Part shown: piece after piece, positions 21,785 through 33,450 of the stretch
How positions within the stretch are numbered: position 1 is the stretch's first letter
Layout of the letters: each line of letters starts with the position of its first letter
NCBI GenBank assembly: GCA_003508835.1
Contig: PUFA01000027.1
Span: 2,728,001-2,792,000 of the forward strand
Origin: Eonycteris spelaea
Taxonomy: Eukaryota > Chordata > Mammalia > Chiroptera > Pteropodidae
DNA length: 64,000 nucleotides
Direction: 5' to 3'
The notes under the pieces: model-generated
Told to the model about the DNA's origin: nothing
The model's input: only the letters and a program-made list of their open reading frames with translations
Database searches by the model: none
Translations under genes and position numbers: made by a program

Positions 21785-22140
21785 TGTATCATAGGCATCC
21801 CCTGCTTTTCGAAAGTTATGACACTTCCCTTTCACAAAAGGCCTGTATGTGTTTTCCTTAACTGAAAGAAATACAAAGAGTATTTTTGCTTTTATGAAAA
21901 AGGGAGAAAAGCAAAAATAACATTCAGTGTTTGTTTTGCAGCGAGCTTTATGGAGGCAACACTATCTGGAGCAATGCAAGTGCCCCCAAGCTCCTTCCCT
22001 GGGAACTAAATTCAGCATCTCAGTATCAAGCTGCCATAACTTTGAATTGTGTCTGTGAACACCTGTGCTTTGTCTCAATTTATTCTGTGCATGTTAGTAA
22101 GATGTGTGCTAAGGTACCATAAGAGCCTAAGAAAGCTTGT
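21785..22140 (+). mobile_element. Tigger-type DNA transposon remnant
   Basis: Starts ATAGGCATCCCCTGCTTTTCG with AAAGTT, then a long inner pair of TTTTGCTTTTATGAAAAA/GCAAAAAT-type inverted motifs, and TTTTGCAGCGAGCTTTATGG, which I associate with TcMar-Tigger elements. At about 22100-22135 it enters what looks like the start of a decayed transposase frame. Subfamily not resolved. Confidence 0.5.
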
Positions 22141-22859
22141 AAAGGTGTTACGCTTAGTGTAAAACTGGATGCAATTAAGTGGGTGTAATTATTTGGTATG
22201 ATTTGGTAGGTTATTATCTGGGTCTGAGAATGCTTAAAGATTTTTCCATATAAATTAATGGTAATTGCTTCTTCACTTTCTGCCACTTCGGCATATGAAG
22301 GATTCATAGGAACACTTTACTTTTGAATACCAGGGAAAAACTGTACCATGATTAGAGAGTAACCTGGAAAGAGAGCAACATTTTTATTTTCAGGCTGACC
22401 ACAAATCTTGGAGGTGATCCAGTTGCTACAGAAATAAAGCAAAGAGAATTATTTTGGGGCAATGGATATGGACAAATCTGTGCATTGTTTGCATAAAGAT
22501 AAACCATGAGAGGACGATGCAAATGATTTGGTGCTAGCGGTCAGGAGGAAAACACCGAAGTTTCCACTTGTACTCAGTGCTGAGTACAGCACCTCTGCTT
22601 GAGACATTCAATTTCTGAAATTTTGAGGGACACGTTTACTTAACATTAAATGAATTCTATACAGCTTGCCTGACAAAACCTAACAAGGCCACTGGTAAAG
22701 CTTAGAAAACGCAGGTTGCACTTTTGCTACAGGGGTGGGCATGTCCAATTTGACAAAGTGCATCAAGAACCTAAAGAAATTCTATTCAACTTTTTCACCT
22801 CTAGGACATATTTAAGGAAGCAATTAGAAATATATATCATGGGACTTCAAAAGCCATGA

Positions 22860-22990
22860 TGGAAAGATGAACAGATTTGACTATAGACTATTTAAAGTTA
22901 AAAAATGACCAGCAGACTTGGAGAAAATATTTACAAAATATGGGGCATACAAACAATTGTTTAAGAAATTCCTATTTCATCAGGGAACAA
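22860..22990 (+). mobile_element. L1 ORF2 3' fragment, part 1
   Basis: CAGACTTGGAGAAAATATTT and the following sequence resemble the late L1 ORF2 in sense orientation. It appears to continue at 23640 after about 650 bp of other sequence. Confidence 0.5.
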
Positions 22991-23639
22991 ACTAGTCATC
23001 ATCTGTTGCCTCATGGAGAGTACCGACTTGTTGGGGAAGTAGGTGTTACAAAAAGCAAATGGATGATAAGCATATACGTTAAATTAGGATAAGGGCTATG
23101 AAGAAAATGCACATGAAGACTATAGGGGGCTATAACTACTTTCGATTTGGTGGGCAAGGATGAGAAGGGAGCAAGACAAATGATGAGTTTGTTTGGGAAC
23201 ACTTTGAGTTAATGAGAAACCACTGGGGAAATAGTCGTGGCTGTCATTATTTGTGAAGGGAAAGTGAGAACTCGAAGGCTATTAAGCTGTTGTTGAGAAC
23301 TGAAGATAGATGGCGGAGAGTCTCTCCCCAGTTTCGCTATATAAGGCTCCCCTCTCCTATTAGCCTACAACCATATATCACTTTTGTCCTGTGCACAACA
23401 CTTCTTTCTGGAATAGCCCTTGTTTTCATTCTTGGCCTCCTTACATTTATGAGAGTCAAAATCCTTCCCCTCGTTAAAGCAACACCAAAACAAAATAGTT
23501 CATTCTTTTTTGCATCTGTAGTTCTAATGTCATCAGAAAAAAGCTAGTGAATGCGAAAGCTAACACATCTTGACTTTTTGTGGAAAGAATTTTTATCTCA
23601 GCTCCAAATACGGGCCTAGCACTCTTTCCAATTGTGTTC
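22991..23639. other. Unassigned insert between two L1 parts
   Basis: About 650 bp splitting the L1 fragment. An 85-codon ORF at 23290-23547 has hydrophobic stretches but no recognisable family; I would not call it a gene. A TATATAAGG motif occurs at about 23338-23346. Confidence 0.35.
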
Positions 23640-24160
23640 GATGTTTGCTTTTACAAAATGAGAGGTGAGCAAAGGAAATGAAATATTAACTAAAGAAGAA
23701 AATCAAATGCATAATAAACATATGGAAACATACTCAAACTAATGAGAGAGTAGGAAAATAAAAAGTAATAAGATAATGAGATATAATTGTTCCACCATTA
23801 GACCAGCAAATAACGACGATGGCAAATAACGAAAAAGGCTAAAAGCATCTTGTGTTGGCAAGTCCTAAGGAAATGAACACTCTCCTATACTATTTCTAGA
23901 AGTATAAAATTGGCAAATTTTTTGGAAAGCAATTGGAAGAACCTATAAAAATGTAAAGGATAGGTACCTCATTATTTCAGCTATTCCACTTCTATAAACT
24001 TACAGTTTTACCAGCAGAGAGCATAAAGATATATGTACAAGATTGTCCATTGCAGTATTGCCTGTAAAAACAAAAATTTGAAAACAACTTGTCTACTCTT
24101 GAGGGAATGAATAAATAAATGATACACCCATGCACTAAAATAGTTTCTGTGAGTTGTAAG
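23640..24160 (+). mobile_element. L1 ORF2 3' fragment, part 2
   Basis: Sense L1 landmarks: CATAATAAACATATGGAAAC, GTTGGCAAGTCCTAAGG..., GGAAAGCAATTGGAAG, CTATTCCACTTCTA, GTCCATTGCAGTATTGCCTG, and GGAATGAATAAATAAATGATACACCC split over lines. Several stops, so inactive. Confidence 0.8.
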
Positions 24161-26840
24161 GAATACGGTGTGCTGACAGCATCCAGCTGCACCACCTTTG
24201 AGATCCACGCAGTGTTTGAACTGAGGCCACACTCTTCACATGCAGCCTCCACTGATGCATAAGCGCTTAGCCCTTTCTCCTCAATGTGGGACTCCGCTAA
24301 TGGGAATTCTCTGCTTTGAGGACCTCTCCTGGTTGGCTGAGGCGTTGTCAGATTTGCAAGGTGGTCTGAGTCTGTCCCTGCTCAATTCTGCTTCCTATGT
24401 CCCATTTCCTTTCACAGGTAGCATACATGCACCACAATCTAGAAGATTTCCCTACTCAATACTGCTTCCCGACCGCTAAGCTTTCACCGACCATCCCTCA
24501 GGCAACCCAGCTGGGAGTTCCAGAGCAAACATTTTTCATTACAGAAGTCCTATATTGTGAGAGTCCTACATAGAGGTCATTTCTCTGGTTCTTCAATGTG
24601 TATATAACTGAGATTTACATACCTGGCAAATAGCATTAGTTGTCATAGTGGGGAAAGTCAACTATAAGCCTCTGAAACTGCCTCCAACTAAGATAGCAAA
24701 TGTAAAACAATATGGTATCCTGGTAAGAACGATGAAGATTAGTTTCATCCTTATAAGTATCTCGAGAGTGGTGGTTCCATCATATCTTCCCTGAATTCAT
24801 CCATAAGGACTGGGTTGAGAATGACTGTAGACTACTACAAACCGATGGAGTGATAGCCATGATGGCAACTGTTGTACTTGACATGGTATTTTTGCTATAG
24901 CAGATTAATATGGCTCCAGGTACATGTTATACAGCCATTGATGGGGTGAATGTATGCTTTCGTTTTTACCAAACATATAAAACAAACAACAACAACAAAA
25001 AAAACAAAAACAAAAACAAAATGAAGAAACCCTAAACTCTCTTGTATTCTGATCTCAGCATCTGCTTACTAGAGAATCTAGACTGATAGTGTATATGTTA
25101 GGAAACTATCCTCTATATTTTTTTAATTGTTAAAAGCATGACACAGACCATGCCAAACTCTCAGTCGTGATATGGAGGTGTGTGATATTGGAGGTATGTG
25201 GAAGAAGGGAGTCTCACTTCTTGCTTTATTCTTCCACATTATATTCTCCATGGTGCGGGTCTCAGTGCTTTATACGCTAGAGCCAGTAATAGTTCTTGAC
25301 CAATGAAAGTGTACGAAATATACCACTCTGAGAAATGTTGTTTCTCAGCACTTACTTGCCCTTATAGCTTTCTTCTCACATGGAATTACAGGATGAAGCA
25401 ACAGCGCGCTGAGGCAGCTAGGAACTAGGTCACTGCTGTTGCTATGCTTCTGCCTGTTCAGGTGGTCCTGTGTGACTGTTTTGTCAGAGTGCAAAGGATT
25501 GGGCGGTGGGGGGTGGGCGGGGGAAGGTGGAGAGGGTATTTCTAGATATCAATGCCATGTAGTGAATGATGGTCTGGCTATGGGTATCTTGGCCTACTGT
25601 CATTAAATTAAAAGGTAGAATTGGGCTAGAAAGCAGTATAATCCTAAGCAATTTCAAAGATCAGATGAATGAATTATTTAACTGTCTGTCCTCGTAGTTC
25701 CTTGAATTCTTTAATCCCTGTGACCTTGACACCTACTACATTTCTGTTACCCATTTCCATGGCCACTTCACATGCCTGATTATCAGTGAGGACCTCCTCA
25801 CCTCTGAAAATATGAAAATCAGTTGTTCCCTTTGCCTGATCGGAACACACCATCTCTTCTTTTTCCATCTGGCTCATTCCCTCACTCTTTTTAATCCTGT
25901 TGTGGCACTCGTGTAAATCTTCTGCCTTCACCATCCCTTTTGCTAATGATGTCATTCATTTCTGTTTTCCATTTCTTCCCTACCCACCCTAGATCCCCTG
26001 CTTCATTACTTCTTTCATTCTCACCTTTATCTACTTCATATGCTTCTACTGCTTCTATCTCAGTAATAAATGAACAGGCATCTTTCTTTTCCCTGTGAGA
26101 ATTTTTTCCCCCTGTTTATCACACAGTAGCACTACAGGAGATAATAAGCACCCAGGGCTTCCCTAAGCCTTACGTTCTAGTGGGATCCCTCTCCCCCAGG
26201 TTGTCATAACACCTCTAGGTGCAGGAGCGAACAGCAGCCGTTTGGTTCCACACAGTTCATCTAAATGGCCCTTCGGGCTCCATGCTGTACTGTCATGTCT
26301 CCCAGCTTTCCTGGCTCAGTCCCAGCTTGCTTTGAGTGATGACTTAACTCAGGTACCACCTGATAATTATTGCCCTCAGTTCATCCATCTTTGACTAGTT
26401 TCTTCTTCAGACTGTTTTGTGAATTCTCCCAATCTGACCCAGTCTCTCTCTCACTCGTTTTGCCCTCTTACAAACACTTCCATTTTGCCTCCTGGAACTC
26501 AGCATTTGTCTTGAAACTTCCTAAAGCCCTAACTTCTTCTCTGAATATTCCATTTATTCTTGCCATATCTTGAGGACATCATGTCTCATACAACCTCTTA
26601 CATATAGGTGGCTTTTCATCACAACTCAAAGTATTTCATGGCCTGAAGGTGAGATGGGTGTAGTCTGCCTTTCACACCTTATTTGTGACCTCTTTGCATT
26701 CAAAACATCACTCTTTCATTCTCCTTTAAAAATCACAGGACCTTTGAAAACAAGATATTACACAATACCTCTTTATTGCTGTCCTTTATGAAATATTTGG
26801 CTACTTCCTTGCCAGTATGATCCCTGTCATCATTCTTATT
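24161..26840. other. Intergenic segment
   Basis: Mixed sequence without a supported gene. Holds an A-rich CAA/CAAA stretch at about 24985-25020, a G-rich tract at 25500-25537 and pyrimidine-rich L2-like text from about 25950 onward. The 93-codon minus ORF at 25674-25955 is unassigned. Confidence 0.4.
25501..25536 (+). other. G-run tract, potential G-quadruplex
   Basis: Runs GGG, GGGGGG, GGG, GGGGG and GGG with loops of one to about eight bases, in otherwise AT-rich DNA. Confidence 0.6.
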
Positions 26841-26849
26841 GATTTCAGC

Positions 26850-27165
26850 ACTACTGTGAATCATCCATCTGCACTTTCACCCTTCAATGCATAAATCCTT
26901 CACCTTATCAATGTCTATCTACAGCTAGCCATCTCCATGATCACATCCTAGAACTTGTCTTCAAAAATAATACCACCACATTCAAAATATCATCCCATTC
27001 CCACCATATCACTTCACATGCTCCTAGAGCATTTGACTCGACTATTATCTCAAGTACAATACCTCAGACTCACTGGGACTCCCATCTGCCTTCCTTCACC
27101 TGTCTTATGTTTTCTCTTCTCTTATCCAGTGTGGACTCCATGGTCCAACATCATAATTATGCTCT
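26850..27165 (+). repeat. L2 LINE fragment (probable)
   Basis: C-rich sense sequence resembling the L2 coding region (CTTCACCTTATCAATGTCT, then GATCACATCCTAGAACTTGT). Very diverged. Confidence 0.45.
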
Positions 27166-27175
27166 TGGGAAAACT

Positions 27176-27262
27176 CCCTGTCTCTCTCTCTCTCCCCCTG
27201 TCTGTCTCTCTTTCTGTCTCTATCTCTCTGTCTCTCTGTCTCTTCTCTGTCTCTCACTCACT
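27176..27262 (+). repeat. (TCTC/TCTG)n low-complexity tract
   Basis: Imperfect CT/CTGT microsatellite; it produces the serine-leucine-rich tail of a spurious ORF at 26955-27293. Confidence 0.9.
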
Positions 27263-27299
27263 GGGTGAACCAACCCTAGTTAAGCCATTTTAAATATAC

Positions 27300-30040
27300 T
27301 GAGGGGGTCCAAATTTCGGTCCATAAATACCAAATGTGCAAGCATTGAAATATTTTCTTTCGCTTTACTGTAAGCCAGTTTAATATCTAGTCTAAGTCCC
27401 TTCGGTTAATGTGAGATTTTTCCATTCTCTCCTCCAGGATTCTATCCATATCCTCAGGAGCTCATATAGGCCCAAAATATCAAGGCAGGTGGACATCTAG
27501 TGCTTGGTGTCATCTAGCCATCCTAGCACTACCGAGATGTTTCTCATTAAATCTGGTCCTAAATTGTTAGTTAACAAAATTGCTACTCCATCATCCCTTA
27601 TCCCCATCCAAAAGATCTACTTGGGTCTATTTCTCTCTCTGTGACCTCTGTCTGCTCTTAGGTACATAGGCAGCATTTTAGACTGGACCATAGCTTTATA
27701 TCTGTCCCTCTGTAGTGACTGTACCACATTGGGCTGGGGGAAACTCTAGAAGGCTGTTTCTGGCCTGTCTGCCTAATCTTCCATGCAGCCATTTCTACTC
27801 TTGCTATGTTCCTAGGGTCTTGATGCAGAAAATGAATTCAAAGGCATAGGCCTTGAAGGGATTTGAAGCACAGTAAATATGTAATAAATTACCTCAAGCT
27901 TTCCACTATTGCCTCTCAAACTAGAAAAGGTTCTCTGGTTTTGGGGGTGCAGGAGAGAATAGAAGTTAAACGAAACTTGACAACAGCTCAGATAAACCCA
28001 AGAGAGGTTAGTGTATGGATCATAAAAACGTACATTGGTTTTATAGATCTGAGAAAAAAGAAAACATGTATCTCAGTTTTTCAGTAAAGCAGATTTTCCA
28101 AACTTGTATAAGTATTTTTGGCTTCTTCTGTGAGACATGGTCCAGCTGCCCAAATGAGGGAGGGCATCATGGTTTTATAAGAAATACTGGCAGAAACATA
28201 CATGGTTAATACTTTGAATATTACATGTACAAAATATATATAGAAATATATAAAGAAATATATTTCTTTATATATATTCAAAATATATAAAGAAAACATC
28301 TCAAAATGTCCACACTAGTTATTTTCATATGGTAGAATTATCAGTATTTATATTTGCTTTTTTGTGTGCTTTTCCAAATGTTAAACAATGCAATGTGTTA
28401 CTTCTTAATCATAAGGAAAATAAATAAATGTTATTCAAGAGTTGAAATGAAAATAGATGTAGCAAAAGAACAGCCAGAAGAATTTGGCAGATATCTGTTC
28501 AAAATAAGCTATTGACCAAACTGGAAACCAGAATTAGGACAGGGAATTGGGTCAGTTGCTCTCCTGCCTTCTATTTCTAACCCCTGGGGTATATCAAGAA
28601 GCTTGGAGACTCCAGACCTGGGGAGCCCACATTCAGCTCTTTCTCTCTTATCATTTCTGCTCTTTGTCTTCAGTAGACTGACCTTGAGCTACCGTTAACT
28701 GAAACTTTGTTTCCTGTTCTGTGGCATGTACCTTTTCTCTGATTGGTAATCATTTCCTACATAATCTGAGATTCTCGAACAGGACATTTCTTTTCCCCAT
28801 GCTCCCCTCCCCACCCCCCACCAGCCAAACACATACACCCAGTCCAAATAAAAATCTCCAAATAAAAAACTTGAAAAACTCAAAGTTTTGCTAAAGTCCA
28901 GCCTTGGTTTGTGTAGCATTGACTAGCTGCCTTAGACAATCTTTCCTGGTGTTCCAAGTAACAAGAGCAACACAATCAGCACTAGGTCATCTGAAAGACA
29001 AATCTTAGAGGTCACTTCTTTCTGTGATTTCTTTGCTTCACCCAGTGCAGAAGGCGTTCAAACTGTTTAAACATCCCACTGCATATCCACTTAAAAATAG
29101 GAAAATTTAGTCAGTTATACAAACATTCCTTACTACCTGGTGAATTCAATCGATGCATGTGTACTGGCCTATTAGTATCGTTTGTCTATACACTTAGCAG
29201 TGAAAGGACAGATACCCAGATAGCTCACTAAAATTTTCTATTTGCTTGAAAATACTAATTTAAGCAAGTACATATTGTGCAAGTGGTTAGTTCCACCCTC
29301 TCCAAGTGTCGTTGGCACCACCACCAAGAGATGATAACGTCCTTTCCTATTTGGTCTGGTCTGGCCTAAGGATTCTTCTCAACACAGCTCTCTAGAGATC
29401 AGTGGCTCAGTTAATCAGGTTTGGGAGGTGCAACCTCTTGTCACTCCTAAACTGGTTGTCCAAGCAGCCTCACAGTTCTGGATTACTGAGCACCCTCGCC
29501 TCCACCCTCCCCTCTCCATTGGGAAGAACTGCTTCTTAGTAGGACTGTCAACAGCGAACATGAATGTCATCAGTTTAATCCAGTGTTTGCACTTGCAAAG
29601 GGAAAACTGAGGCAGAGGAATATTAAGTCGCCTAAGTCACATAGCTACTAGAAAATATGGGTTTTCTAAATCTCAGTTTAAACAAAAATCTTTGCCACTC
29701 TCTTCTAGGGCTTGGGAATTCTAAAGGCTTTTCTACATTAGCTTTCTGACACTTTAGAATTAAGAATCCCTATTTGTCCTCTGGCCCAAATCAGGCACTT
29801 GTTTCTTCAAGGATACTGATGTGTTTCTGTTGTCCTTTCATATGTAGGCATTGGCGAGATTTTACCAGAGAGAAAACTAGACTGTTTTCAGCTTTAACAG
29901 TAATAACACAAATACACACTCCTTTTCATTTAGTCCTTCCATTTTTTTTAAGTAATGAAATTATGGATCATTTTAATTCTCTTATCTATAATTTTCTGTA
30001 TTTTCCAAGTGTTTTACTATGACCATGTATTAGTTATAAT
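27300..30040. other. Intergenic segment
   Basis: Mostly AT-rich unique sequence. A MIR-like scrap lies at about 29595-29670 (antisense). A C-rich run lies at 28803-28823, a 30-bp palindrome at 28246-28275 and an ERR-type TGACCTTGA at 28679-28687. No gene seen. Confidence 0.45.
28246..28275. repeat. 30-bp perfect palindrome
   Basis: Two 15-base arms, centre between 28260 and 28261, AT-rich with one G/C pair per arm (TAAAGAAATA core). Confidence 0.9.
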
Positions 30041-30044
30041 GTAA

Positions 30045-30180
30045 TTTTTATTATTTTTATTTCTCAATTACAGTTGACATTCAATATTATTTTACATTAG
30101 TTTCAGTTGTACAGTATAGTGGTTAGACATTTATATAATTTAAAAAGTGATCCCCCCAATTAGTCTAGTATCCATCGGGC
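30045..30180 (-). mobile_element. L1 3' end, bat-like
   Basis: Plus strand: CTCAATTACAGTTGACATTC, ATTAGTTTCAGTTGTACAGT, AGTGGTTAGACATTTATATAA, CACCATACATAG. This is the reverse complement of an L1 3' UTR I remember as abundant in bat genomes. The next bases (about 30198-30228, AAAGCAACCTAAGTGCCCAT) look like another L1 scrap. Confidence 0.75.
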
Positions 30181-30599
30181 ACCATACATAGTAGAGATAT
30201 GAAAGCAACCTAAGTGCCCATCAATAGTCTTTTTGTTTTGAAAATAAGCTTGAGGATCTGACAGTGCTGAGTTGAGTGACATGTTTATATACTTGATTGA
30301 AAGGGGAATTTGTTTAATAGTTTGGTGCTGAGTCTAAAGAGGAAGGGTGTGGGGCTCCCCGTCTGTGTTCTTTCTTTCACCCCTTGACAGTAGAGTTGCC
30401 TCACGCCTTCTTTCAAAATGTACTGTGTATTAGAACAAAGGGATTGTTTTCTTTAAGCTATGGCACTAATTCATAGATTCACTTCTTGTTTAAAAAAAAA
30501 AATTAAGTTACTCTCTGCCTCACCCAGTTTTCATGAACAAGGCACATAACCAGTCTTGCAGAAGCTGTAAGCAGATGCTGAGCCTCTAGCCACGTAAGT

Positions 30600-30686
30600 A
30601 GGTGAAAGGTCACTCCCATACTCAGCTGAGGCTGCACCACCTGGCCCTTGGGAGTCAACAAGGGAAGTTAAGTAGGTGAAGGGTCA
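30600..30686 (+). promoter_or_regulatory. Two DR1 nuclear-receptor-type sites
   Basis: AGGTGA-A-AGGTCA at 30600-30612 and AGGTGA-A-GGGTCA at 30674-30686, 74 bp apart in the same orientation and each preceded by AAGT. DR1 with one-base spacer is the PPAR-RXR/HNF4 binding form. The block around them is not recognisably repetitive. It lies about 10.5 kb upstream of PDK4, a classic PPAR target. Confidence 0.5.
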
Positions 30687-31064
30687 CTGCTGTGAAGCAG
30701 CAGTCACTTTCCAAGCGTCAGCACTCAGACATCTAGTTTCTGTTCATGGAAATACAGCTCACTAGGGGAAAGGTTACTCAGACCAGAGGCAGCTCTGTAA
30801 TAATACAGGCCACCCTGGTCCTTGTGTCCAAGGCAAGAGGCCAAGTCTGAGGGCTTCCTGACCTTTAAGAATTCTGCTGCGAAGTGGAAAAGCAAAGATT
30901 GTGAAGTGCTTTAAATATCCTGTACTGAATATAGCAAAGTGATAAACAACATGTTGACTGGCAAATTTTAACAATGTAAAATAACTTTACAAGGAGAGAT
31001 TCTTTTTAAAAGTGTATTGCAATAAAGGAATTTGTCTGTTTTCTTATTAGTTGCTTTAGACTAC

Positions 31065-31230
31065 AGCAATGATTCCTCATCCTGGCCATGCATTAGAATT
31101 GCCCCCAGCGCTCTTACAAATGACTGATGTTTGGTACCAACTGAATCAGAATCTCTAGTTGACCCAGGCATCATAATTTTATAGAGCATCTCGGGTGGTC
31201 TAATATGCAGCATTGCTTTAGAATCTTTAA
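31065..31230 (+). repeat. MER5-type fragment
   Basis: CATTAGAATTGCCCCCAGCG, ACTGAATCAGAATCTCTAG and GGCATCATAATTTT follow MER5B order; diverged. Confidence 0.5.
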
Positions 31231-33355
31231 AACATGGCTGTTGCAAATGACTCCAGATTAGGCAAAGAAGAGTGGTTTTTAGATTGTGGGTCTTGGTCAA
31301 TTAGTGGGCCATGAAATCAGTTTAATGGGTCACAGGCAGCAATTAAAATGAAATAGAATAAAGAATAAGGTGTGCTTGTGATGCATGAGATTTTTTTGGT
31401 GGGGAGCAGTTGGCAAGCTTTTTTTTCAGATCTATCTGGATTATGATAGAAGAGGAATCTGCTCCGGAGTCTATAAATAAAAGCTTTGCTGCCCTGAGGG
31501 TCCACAGTAGTGTTCTAATTCAAAGCAGTTGTTGGCTTTCTAAACAGTTTTGCTCATTCCACAGGATGCTGTGGCTGTGAATTGGGAAGCCTGACATGAC
31601 ATTATTTCGAAAAGTGTTGTGCAAACAATGTCCCTCCCAGATGGTTCCCAGAATTAGTTCAGTAGGAGCATTTATTTCCTCTTGAAACATCAGGGATGCC
31701 AAGGGCAGTCATGACCAGCAAATGTCCTGAGTCAACTCAATAGTGAAAGTCTGGATGGAATCTAGCCCAGTGCAATCTCCACTTGGAGAAACCTAAGCTA
31801 GCTAAGAGCCCTTCTGATCTGTTATTATAGGGTGGGGAACAGGCTGTCACCAATAATGTCTAGAATCAGCCAAACTGTAGGATTCAGACTCTGAGAGGAA
31901 GGGGCGTCTCTACTGGAGATGCTGTGCAACAGGATAGAAGACTACTGAGTTGCTATTATTAGAGAACAAACCCAGAAATTAATATAGAGAGAATAGTAAT
32001 GAGGGGCTTCAATTTTTGGATGGTTTCTCTTTCTTTTAATTAATGTCCTTTCCTCTTCGTTCCTATTTCTATCTTGATTTTCTTTTAAACAAGTGCTTCT
32101 GGGTTCTGCTGCTTCCTTGGCTGTGAATGGATGCTATGTTCCATGATGGGAGCAGAATCCATACTCAGCATCAATTTGAAAGGAGGTGGGAGGCCATAGA
32201 GTTATTAGAAATATATATAAGTCTCTGAATGACTGTGATTTCTTCATTGTATCCTGGTATCTCAACACAGCGTGTAAGGACACCCTTTTTTTTTTTTTTT
32301 TTTTTGCCTCTACATTGAGGAAGAAAAATTAATATATGTACTCTTTCCTTTAGAGAAAGTGTCTAATGGTTTAATTTACTAGTTTCAATATTTTGATTTA
32401 CAAAAGAATTGCTTTCAGTGACTGGTAGTGTTTATCTTCCTTGCTCAAGAAGGAAAATGTGCTACATTCTGGTCACGAAAGAATAGTTAAAGCTAATTTC
32501 TCCATGGACCTTGGAAAAAATAGCAACAAATAATGGATTTGTTCTTCAAAAAATGTTTCAAGCAAACACCTTATCAGTCACGAATCAGCTACAAATCCAT
32601 TTTAGGCAGTACCAAATGAGCTATGGGCAATTTTTCCCATTAAAGTAGTGTTTAAACTGTTGTTTCCAGGTGACACAGGAGACATATCAGACAAACAACC
32701 TGCAGAAAGAATTGGTGAAGTATTGATTTTTCATCAGTCAGAAAGTTTACTAAGCAGAAGAAAAATAATTTGCCTTCTCAGTGACATTTTCCTAAGGTCT
32801 TGCGAGTAGTTGACACCATTGTTTTTCCTTGAACACTGAAACTTTAATTAGCAGGAAAGGTTAGCGTCAAAACCAAGGACATGTTGGTAAATTAGAGGTC
32901 ACATCAGAAAAGTAAATTCATTTTGGTTTGGATGGATTTTTCAACTTGTCTCCACCTCCCACTTCGACCTCCTCCCCTCTCCCCATGTGACCACGGTGTC
33001 CTGTGTTCACCCTAATTCTGTTAACAACAGGGAGTAGACTTGAGAATCTCAGTAAATGTTATATTTCTATCACAAAGTGAGATTGCTTGGTTGAAAGAGG
33101 AAGCAGTATTCTACAGCAGAGAAGAATTGGTTGAAGACATGGAGATCCTGGGTTCTGTGTGACATTTTTAATTTTTGTGCTTATTTATTGACAACCCTTA
33201 AAAAAATCATTTAATCTCTCTAGATCCAGTTTTCATGTCAATAAAGATTAAGTGTTATTGTAGATGAACTTTAAGGTGCATTTCACATCCAAAATTTCCT
33301 TGTTTACCCATTATCGATTTTGAAGTTCTCACTGAATGAGTCTGAGTAATTGTTG

Positions 33356-33450
33356 AAAGAGTTTTTGATAAGAGTTCATTTATTATAAACTCTTTTGAGA
33401 AAGAGTTGAGAAAGAGTTTTTGATAAGAGTTCATTTATTACAAACTCTTT
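33356..33450. repeat. Tandem pair of about 40-bp units
   Basis: AAAGAGTTTTTGATAAGAGT begins both copies (33356 and 33411), which differ by one base over the next 20. Each copy contains an inverted AGAGTT/AACTCT pair, so each can fold on itself. Confidence 0.9.

Noticed and set aside
23290..23547. 85-codon ORF with hydrophobic stretches and an upstream TATATAAGG
   Set aside because: Sits in an insert within L1 sequence; no family match, no evidence of transcription.
25674..25955. 93-codon minus-strand ORF, charged and with ordinary codon mix
   Set aside because: Looks protein-like in composition but has no recognised family, no splice context and neighbours L2-like DNA. A homology search could revive it.
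26955..27293. 112-codon plus-strand ORF
   Set aside because: L2-like sequence running into a TCTC/TCTG microsatellite.
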